From positions 1 to 10,764 of the forward strand of contig QGVC01000093.1 in assembly GCA_003242645.1 (NCBI GenBank): a DNA stretch of 10,764 bases, given 5' to 3'. This document shows positions 6,903 to 10,764 of the stretch, one piece after another. The notes beneath the pieces were generated by a model, which searched no databases, was not told the origin of the DNA, and saw nothing but the letters and a program-made list of their open reading frames with translations. Each line of letters starts with the position of its first letter. Within the stretch, counting starts at the first letter, position 1. This stretch comes from Pseudomonadota bacterium. GTDB taxonomy: Bacteria > Pseudomonadota > Alphaproteobacteria > Rhizobiales > Hyphomicrobiaceae. The position numbers were made by a program, and so were the translations under genes.

Positions 6903-6996
6903 GTGAGATCGGTGCACCACCGGTTTCACAGCCCTCCTTTGGGCGTTTCCTCCCTAGACTTGGGCCGTTCGGAAACCCGGACGGCCTACTTTTTTG
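6903..6996 (+). ncRNA. MmgR/suhB-family small RNA, copy 3
   Basis: This is the third tandem copy, 210 bp after the second. The 5' hairpin is GCCC (6931-6934), loop TCCTTT (one base longer than in copy 2), GGGC (6941-6944). The invariant core is at 6945-6962 and a terminator hairpin follows. A further small hairpin CGGTG-CAC-CACCG (6910-6922) lies in its leader. From the core through the terminator stem it differs from copy 2 by one substitution (the loop base AGAC to AAAC) until the stem end, showing that these two share the closest ancestry. It converges with the amidohydrolase gene, whose stop lies 17 bp beyond its end. Confidence 0.8.
6963..6995 (+). terminator. Terminator of sRNA copy 3
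   Basis: A 10-bp stem (6963-6972 with 6977-6986, one G-T pair) and loop AAAC are followed by TACTTTTTT. Confidence 0.92.
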
Positions 6997-7012
6997 CCGG
7001 GATTTGCGGCCT

Positions 7013-7912
7013 CTATTCGGCTGCGGCGCGCGGCGCAATCAGCGGTGGCAGCTCGGCGAAGATCCGCGCCATCATCTGCGTGAGGTCGTGACGAAGCCGG
7101 TCGAAGTTAGCCGTTCGCGTCAGCTTCTCCTCGTTGAGGTATAGCCCGCGGTTGATCTCGATCTGCAGGGCGTGCACACCCTTGAACGGCTGACCGTAAT
7201 GCTCCGTGATGAAGCCTCCTGCGTAAGGCCGATTGAGCTGCACCTGGTAGCCGCGCTGGGCGATGACCTCGCGAAAGAGGCGGGTCACCTTGGCATCGCA
7301 GGACGAGCCGAACCGATCTCCGATCACGAAATCAGGCCGAGAACCGCCAGGCTGGTTCATCGACGCGGAGGGCATCGAGTGGCAGTCGACGAGAATGGCA
7401 GCGCCGAACCGTCTCCGCGTGCGCTCGAGGATGCGCGCGATGCTCGCATGAAAGGGCTTATACAGCCGCTCGATCCGCTCGATTGCCACGGCTAGCGGCA
7501 GTGGCCGGTCATAGATCTCCTCGCCATCAGCCACGATGCGCGCAACCGTTCCCAGGCCCCCGGCGACCCGCATGGTCTGTGTGTTGGCGAAGTCGGGGAG
7601 AGGCTCTGCAAAGAGTTCAGGATCGAGCTCGTAGGGCTCGCGGTTGACGTCGAGGTATGCACGCGGGAACCGCGCCGCGATGAGGGGCGCACCCAACTTT
7701 GCCACATCCGCAAACAGCTCGTCGACGAAGCAATCCTCCGACTTACGCAGCGTATGGGCATCGAGGCGCGAGCGCTCCAGGAAAACGCTGGGATAGAGAT
7801 TGCCCGAATGCGGAGAGCAGAAGACGAAGGGAGCCGTCTGTTCGACCGGCTCGTAGATGATGAACGGCGGTGTCAGCTCTTTGGTGATGCAGGCTCGCTC
7901 GCGCAGGGGCAT
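7013..7912 (-). CDS. N-formylglutamate amidohydrolase family protein
   Basis: This is a zinc hydrolase of the FGase family, which splits N-formylglutamate into glutamate and formate. Relatives (HutG) act last in one route of histidine breakdown. At 299 residues it is slightly longer than many members. Visible motifs are CSPHSG at 32-37 (His35), ARFPRAYLDVNREPYELDP at 80-98, LVDCHSMPS at 174-182 (Asp176, His178), DFVIGDRFGSSC at 194-205, and NRPYAGGFITEHYG followed by LQIEINRGLY at 227-258. The His and Asp/His residues named are the expected metal and catalytic positions. No other hut gene is visible nearby, so a histidine-degradation role is unproven and a general deformylase is possible. The ATG at 7912 has only a weak GATCGAG upstream. 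The gene is divergent from cpdR, 275 bp away. Confidence 0.9.
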   Translation of the reverse strand: MPLRERACITKELTPPFIIYEPVEQTAPFVFCSPHSGNLYPSVFLERSRLDAHTLRKSEDCFVDELFADVAKLGAPLIAARFPRAYLDVNREPYELDPELFAEPLPDFANTQTMRVAGGLGTVARIVADGEEIYDRPLPLAVAIERIERLYKPFHASIARILERTRRRFGAAILVDCHSMPSASMNQPGGSRPDFVIGDRFGSSCDAKVTRLFREVIAQRGYQVQLNRPYAGGFITEHYGQPFKGVHALQIEINRGLYLNEEKLTRTANFDRLRHDLTQMMARIFAELPPLIAPRAAAE

Positions 7913-8110
7913 GGGCTCGATCAGGGTGGTCCGCTATGACTTACACTGTGCAGCATAGGAGGGAGGGAAGTCCATGAGGCAAGTAGCGATGATCCCCTGA
8001 TCGGAGTCTGCGAGGCCCTTTACTATTGGGCGGTTGGTTGGTTTTCCGTTGCCGCGGGTACTCTTTCAAGCAGTCCCAATCCGTCAATGCCCGTTTCATT
8101 ACTCGTTTAC

Positions 8111-8130
8111 CTAAATCGCGCCAGATTTGG
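8111..8130. repeat. Short inverted repeat upstream of cpdR
   Basis: CTAAATC (8111-8117) and GATTTGG (8124-8130) can pair over 7 bp with one T-G pair and a 6-nt loop, 58 bp upstream of the cpdR start. It may be an operator or a leader hairpin. I found no clear CtrA full site (TTAA-N7-TTAA) here. Confidence 0.3.
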
Positions 8131-8187
8131 CTGGCACGCCGCCGCCGGCGCTCGTAATCTTCCCCGCCGAGACCTAAACGCACGACC

Positions 8188-8571
8188 ATGACCGCTAGGC
8201 CTTCGCGCTTGCCGATCGGACGTATTTTGCTCGCCGAGGATGACGAGTCGATGCGAGCTTTCCTCGCTCGCGCGCTGACGAGAGCAGGTTACGAGGTCGT
8301 TTCTTTTGGCAACGGAGCCGAGGCTTACGAGCGGCTCAAGGAGGAGCCGTTCTCACTGCTGCTCACGGATATCGTGATGCCGGTGATGGATGGGATCGAG
8401 TTGGCGCGCCGGGCGAGTGAGCTCGACCCGGAGCTGAAGATCATGTTCATCACGGGATTTGCCGCGGTGACGCTGAACTCCGACAGCTCGTTCAAGGACA
8501 CGCGCGTGCTGTCGAAGCCGTTCCATCTCAAAGATCTCGTGCGAGAGGTGGACAGGCTGCTCGCGGCCTAA
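8188..8571 (+). CDS. cpdR: Single-domain response regulator CpdR
   Basis: This is a stand-alone receiver domain with no output domain. In Caulobacter and Sinorhizobium, unphosphorylated CpdR primes the ClpXP protease at the pole for cell-cycle substrates, and the CckA-ChpT phosphorelay turns it off. The 127-residue protein carries the acidic pair Asp18-Asp19, phospho-acceptor Asp61 in LLLTDIVMPVMDGIELARRA, Thr89 in MFITGFAAV and Lys110 in VLSKPFHLKDLV. The MFITGFAAV and LSKPFHL stretches are characteristic of CpdR within single-domain receivers. Compared with the orthologues I remember, which begin near the RILLAEDD motif, there are about nine extra N-terminal residues. An in-frame TTG at codon 8 would give a shorter form, but neither start has a good Shine-Dalgarno. 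The C-terminus LLAA resembles a ClpX-recognised tail (inference). Confidence 0.93.
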   Translation: MTARPSRLPIGRILLAEDDESMRAFLARALTRAGYEVVSFGNGAEAYERLKEEPFSLLLTDIVMPVMDGIELARRASELDPELKIMFITGFAAVTLNSDSSFKDTRVLSKPFHLKDLVREVDRLLAA

Positions 8572-8608
8572 GTGCCGTTAGTTCGACAAGCCGCAGGTCT
8601 GGAAATCC

Positions 8609-9112
8609 TCAGCACTTCCTCAAAGAGGCAGACACCTCGCGGATATAGTCTGCCCGCGCAGGTGCGACGCGCACCACCTGCTGACAGCCGGACCCGACGA
8701 TGGTCATCTTCGCCGTGAAGAACTGTCCGCTGAGCACGATGTCGAATCCGCCGTCCTTCACGACGCCGCTCACGGTGCCATTCAGGCCGGTGTAGATGTT
8801 GTCCTGCCAGCGGCCCACGACCCTTTCGCCCCGCAGCTCCAAGTGTGTCGCGGCATCGAGCTGGTAGTTGGCGCTCTTGCAGCGCAGGTTCTGACGAAGA
8901 CGTGTGCTGTTGCCCTGTGGAATGTAGGTCACGACGCAGTTGAACCGTTCGGCTGGACCTGTTGCTGGTTTCACCGTGCCTTCGCCGGACCAGCGGCCCG
9001 CGAGACTCGAGAACGTGTCAGAAAGGCTGTTCGAAGCTCCGTAGGTCGAGGTAGCGAGGCCCCCGAAGCAGACTGCGGACAAGGCGGCAAGTAAACGCGA
9101 AACAGTCGCCAT
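8609..9112 (-). CDS. Secreted four-cysteine beta-rich protein, lipocalin-like start
   Basis: I do not recognise a named family. I chose the ATG at 9112, 9 nt after GGAGG. It opens a signal peptide (MATVSRLLAALSAVCFGGLATSTYGA, cleavage likely near residue 26). The frame extends 19 codons further upstream, but that would bury the signal peptide. The mature part of about 140 residues starts with LAGRWSGEG (37-45), which resembles the GxW motif at the first strand of lipocalin-like barrels. Alternating hydrophobic strands follow, including VVGRWQDNIY at 98-107. Cys59, Cys78, Cys143 and Cys167 (the last residue) could form two disulfides, fitting export to the periplasm. The stop lies 38 bp from the cpdR stop, convergent, with no terminator visible between them. 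Confidence 0.8.
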   Translation of the reverse strand: MATVSRLLAALSAVCFGGLATSTYGASNSLSDTFSSLAGRWSGEGTVKPATGPAERFNCVVTYIPQGNSTRLRQNLRCKSANYQLDAATHLELRGERVVGRWQDNIYTGLNGTVSGVVKDGGFDIVLSGQFFTAKMTIVGSGCQQVVRVAPARADYIREVSASLRKC

Positions 9113-9187
9113 TAAGCGTGTCCTCCCTGAGAGCCTGGAAGTCGGCAGAGCGCCGCGGGCTTTCCGCACTGGCGAAGGACGGGGAAG

Positions 9188-9221
9188 CCGATGAGTGCAG
9201 CTGAAGTGCTCAACTCATCGG
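9188..9221. repeat. Perfect 9-bp inverted repeat between divergent genes
   Basis: CCGATGAGT (9188-9196) and ACTCATCGG (9213-9221) are perfect arms around a 16-nt loop, in the spacer between the secreted four-cysteine gene and the CxxCxGxG gene. No T-tract follows. It is a candidate operator or leader hairpin. Confidence 0.5.
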
Positions 9222-9287
9222 TGCAATCGGCCTCTGCCGCGCAGCAAACTGGCCGAGGATTTCGGCAACTTGTTGTTCATTCAACCT

Positions 9288-9353
9288 TTCAACTTGAAGT
9301 TGGAACGATTGCGCGGGTGAGCGATTGCCGGGTTAGGCGATCGCGACAAGGAG
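9288..9353 (+). promoter_or_regulatory. Palindrome plus 16-bp repeats upstream of the CxxCxGxG gene
   Basis: A palindrome centred on G9296 (CAACTT-G-AAGTTG, extendable to TTCAACTT/AAGTTGGAA with one mismatch) is followed by three back-to-back 16-bp units at 9306, 9322 and 9338. These start CGATTGC, CGATTGC and CGATCGC; the first two share 12 of 16 bases and the third is diverged and ends in the Shine-Dalgarno. They lie directly before the small gene. A regulatory role is inferred only from position. Confidence 0.35.
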
Positions 9354-9361
9354 ATCGGCTC

Positions 9362-9538
9362 ATGTCGAACGACAAGAAGAACGTGGGTATGAACCCTGGT
9401 GACGAGGCTCCCCCTGGGACGCCGGGTACCGGTGAGGATGTATGTCCGGTATGTCACGGGACAGGCCGCATCGCTAATCGGCCGTGCGAGAACTGCGGCG
9501 GCACTGGCAAGATCATCAGGGGGATCGGCGGCGCCTGA
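9362..9538 (+). CDS. 58-residue protein with two CxxCxGxG zinc knuckles
   Basis: This is a small protein of unknown function. AAGGAG, 8 nt before ATG 9362, fixes the start. A longer frame from 9191 exists, but its first 57 codons cover repeats and give no domain. Residues 1-26 are polar, with Gly and Pro (NPGDEAPPGTPGTGED), probably disordered. Residues 28-35 (CPVCHGTG) and 42-49 (CENCGGTG) are two CxxCxGxG motifs, the unit that DnaJ uses in four copies to bind two zincs. With only two units it should hold one zinc through Cys28, Cys31, Cys42 and Cys45. There is no J domain, so it is not DnaJ. It could be a minimal zinc module that contacts unfolded protein or RNA, but this is a guess. It is alone in its transcription unit as far as visible. 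Confidence 0.82.
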   Translation: MSNDKKNVGMNPGDEAPPGTPGTGEDVCPVCHGTGRIANRPCENCGGTGKIIRGIGGA

Positions 9539-9600
9539 CCCGGCCATCTCAGGTTTGCTCCAAAAACTCACGAGCCTTGTCGTGCCCGGCGCATAATCGT

Positions 9601-9622
9601 GCTTGCGAACTCCGGCGCAAGC
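9601..9622. repeat. Hairpin-forming inverted repeat before the tRNA gene
   Basis: GCTTGCG (9601-9607) and CGCAAGC (9616-9622) form a perfect 7-bp stem with an 8-nt loop. No T-run follows on either strand, so it is not a canonical terminator. Confidence 0.4.
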
Positions 9623-9644
9623 GGCTACGTAACACCAACCTTTC

Positions 9645-9719
9645 GGGCGCGTAGCTCAGCGGTAGAGCACTACCTTGACATGGTAGGGGTCTCAGGTTCG
9701 ATCCCTGACGCGCCCACCA
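9645..9719 (+). tRNA. tRNA-Val (GAC)
   Basis: A complete cloverleaf: acceptor GGGCGCG pairs with CGCGCCC, the D-arm is GCTCAGCGGTAGAGC, and the anticodon stem CTACC/GGTAG encloses loop TTGACAT with anticodon GAC at 9677-9679. The T-arm contains GGTTCGATCC. Discriminator A and an encoded CCA end at 9719. It reads GUC (and GUU) valine codons. A T5 run at 9730-9734 may end the transcript. No direct repeat of the tRNA 3' end is seen downstream, so there is no sign of integration. Confidence 0.96.
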
Positions 9720-9820
9720 TCGCTAGCATCGTTTTTCTCCTCCCAGCCGCTGCTACCGATCACGCTTGAGGCGAGCCACGGCTCCATAGCAGCGTTCACG
9801 GTGTGCTCCTGATGAGCGCC

Positions 9821-9849
9821 TTGACGGCCATCCGATAGATGGATACCAG
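9821..9849 (+). promoter_or_regulatory. Candidate promoter for the ABC transporter ATPase gene
   Basis: TTGACG (9821-9826), a 17-bp spacer and TACCAG (9844-9849). The -35 is good and the -10 poor. It is followed at once by the inverted repeat at 9847-9884. Confidence 0.35.
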
Positions 9850-9884
9850 GGCAGCAACTAGGCAAGATGCTATGGGCTGCCCTG
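9847..9884. repeat. Perfect 9-bp inverted repeat in the ABC gene leader
   Basis: CAGGGCAGC (9847-9855) and GCTGCCCTG (9876-9884) are perfect arms separated by 20 bases, ending 60 bp before the start codon and overlapping the candidate -10. It may be an operator for a sugar or glycerol-phosphate regulator or a leader hairpin. The role is inferred. Confidence 0.5.
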
Positions 9885-9944
9885 CACAGACCCACGTGAA
9901 GGGGCTGATGCAACGAGGCCGCCATCGGGGAGGAACAGCCAGGA

Positions 9945-10764
9945 ATGGCATCGGTAGAGATTAGGGACGTCCGCAAGTCCTTCGGGAGCACGGCCGTCAT
10001 CCACGGCGTATCCATCGATATCTCCGATGGCGAGTTCGTCATCCTCGTAGGGCCGTCAGGTTGCGGAAAGTCCACGCTGCTTCGCATGATTGCCGGCTTG
10101 GAGAGCATCACCTCCGGCGAGATCCTCATCGGCAACCGTGTGGTCAACAACGTCCCGCCGAAGGAGCGGGACATCGCGATGGTCTTCCAGAACTACGCCT
10201 TGTATCCGCACATGACCGTCGCGGAGAACATGGCGTTCTCGCTAAAGCTCAGGAAGGCTCCGAAGGCCGAGATCGAGCAGCGGGTGAAGAGAGCAGCCGA
10301 GATCCTGGGGCTGCAGAACTACCTCGACAGATATCCGCGTCAGCTGTCCGGCGGTCAGCGCCAGCGCGTGGCCATGGGGCGCGCGATCGTGCGTGATCCT
10401 CAGGTTTTCCTCTTCGACGAGCCGCTATCCAACCTCGACGCCAAGCTGCGCGTGCAGATGCGCACCGAGATCAAGGAGCTGCATCAACGGCTCAAGACTA
10501 CGACCGTCTACGTGACCCACGACCAGATCGAGGCCATGACCATGGCAGACAAGATCGTGGTCATGCACGATGGCATCGTCGAGCAGATAGGTGAGCCGCT
10601 CGAGCTCTATGACAATCCGGCCAATCTGTTTGTGGCGGGGGTCATTTGCTTCCCCGCCCCGAACCTCATCAAAGGGCAGGGGGGGGGCGGGGGCCCCCCC
10701 CCACTCGTGGACCACACAGGGGGGCTGCTTCCCCCCCCCCCCTCCTCTTTTACACACCTACGCC
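9945..10764 (+). CDS. ABC transporter ATP-binding protein, MalK/UgpC type (3' part missing and corrupted)
   Basis: This is the ATPase of a carbohydrate or sn-glycerol-3-phosphate importer; it would pair with two permeases and a binding protein not in the window. ATG 9945 follows GGGGAGG at 11-nt spacing. Motifs in order: Walker [10 protein letters not shown] (36-44), Q-loop Gln82 in [12 protein letters not shown], signature LSGGQ (134-138), Walker B VFLFDEP (154-160), D-loop LSNLD (161-165) and switch His192 (VTHDQ). These match the CUT1 group, which is near 360 residues, so the C-terminal regulatory domain is absent. From about residue 231 the usual AGFIGSPAMNFIKG is replaced by a garbled [14 protein letters not shown]. 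Gly- and Pro-rich homopolymer translation follows. The frame stays open to the end, but that part should not be trusted. Substrate cannot be decided. Confidence 0.93.
   Translation, partial: MASVEIRDVRKSFGSTAVIHGVSIDISDGEFVILVGPSGCGKSTLLRMIAGLESITSGEILIGNRVVNNVPPKERDIAMVFQNYALYPHMTVAENMAFSLKLRKAPKAEIEQRVKRAAEILGLQNYLDRYPRQLSGGQRQRVAMGRAIVRDPQVFLFDEPLSNLDAKLRVQMRTEIKELHQRLKTTTVYVTHDQIEAMTMADKIVVMHDGIVEQIGEPLELYDNPANLFVAGVICFPAPNLIKGQGGGGGPPPLVDHTGGLLPPPPSSFTHLR

Noticed and set aside
6525..6970. CRISPR-like array of three regularly spaced repeats
   Set aside because: Spacing is above 200 bp, each repeat carries a terminator, and no short spacers or cas genes exist.
6492..7144. Plus-strand frames with a repeated LGVSSLDLGRSETRTA peptide
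   Set aside because: The repeated peptide is only the translation of the repeated sRNA core and terminator; the frames run through three terminators and into the antisense of the amidohydrolase.
7941..8189. 82-codon minus-strand frame between the amidohydrolase and cpdR
   Set aside because: It has no domain, low-complexity Arg runs and no Shine-Dalgarno, and its start overlaps the cpdR start.
9577..9597. TTGTCG and CATAAT as a tRNA promoter
   Set aside because: The spacer is only 9 bp, far too short for a sigma-70 promoter.
9645..9944. tRNA-Val as an integration site for a mobile element
   Set aside because: No integrase, no repeat of the tRNA 3' end downstream, and the next gene is an ordinary transporter.
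9692..10174. 160-codon minus-strand frame near the tRNA
   Set aside because: It overlaps the tRNA 3' end and is antisense to the ABC ATPase Walker A region.
10425..10757. 110-codon minus-strand frame at the window end
   Set aside because: Antisense to the ABC ATPase and partly built from the corrupted homopolymers.

Overview
The window looks like a chromosomal segment of an alphaproteobacterium, most likely Hyphomicrobiales/Rhizobiales-like. The case rests on a single-domain response regulator that reads as CpdR, a HisN-type phosphatase and an N-formylglutamate amidohydrolase next to it, an Hsp20 gene with a ROSE-like leader, and three small RNAs with the conserved core of the alphaproteobacterial MmgR/suhB family. 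I see no phage, transposase, CRISPR array or other mobile element. The species cannot be named from this sequence.

Layout. Positions 1-2365 (minus) hold the N-terminal half of gltB, the large subunit of NADPH glutamate synthase, cut by the window edge. About 620 bp of palindrome-rich non-coding DNA follows and ends in the terminator of a small heat-shock protein gene (2989-3456, minus). That gene has a structured leader able to mask its ribosome-binding site. Divergent from it is a secreted, acidic, Tyr/Pro-rich protein (3714-4313, plus), then an alpha/beta hydrolase of the lysophospholipase/monoglyceride lipase type (4478-5434, plus), which converges with hisN (5479-6279, minus). The 730 bp after hisN contain no protein gene but three tandem small-RNA genes, each with its own terminator and a candidate promoter. 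An N-formylglutamate amidohydrolase (7013-7912, minus) and cpdR (8188-8571, plus) follow, divergently arranged. Next come a secreted four-cysteine protein (8609-9112, minus), a 58-residue protein with two CxxCxGxG knuckles (9362-9538, plus), a tRNA-Val(GAC) (9645-9719) and the start of a MalK/UgpC-type ABC transporter ATPase (9945 to the end). The last roughly 130 bases look corrupted.

How the parts fit. Most genes are single transcription units, not an operon. The themes are nitrogen and amino-acid metabolism (GltB, HisN, formylglutamate hydrolysis), cell-cycle proteolysis control (CpdR), stress response (Hsp20 with a candidate RNA thermometer) and post-transcriptional control (three sRNAs whose loops resemble anti-Shine-Dalgarno sequence). 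The most notable feature is the sRNA triplet at about 6487-6996: core sequence and terminator folds are kept, while the 5' hairpin loops and flanks have diverged.
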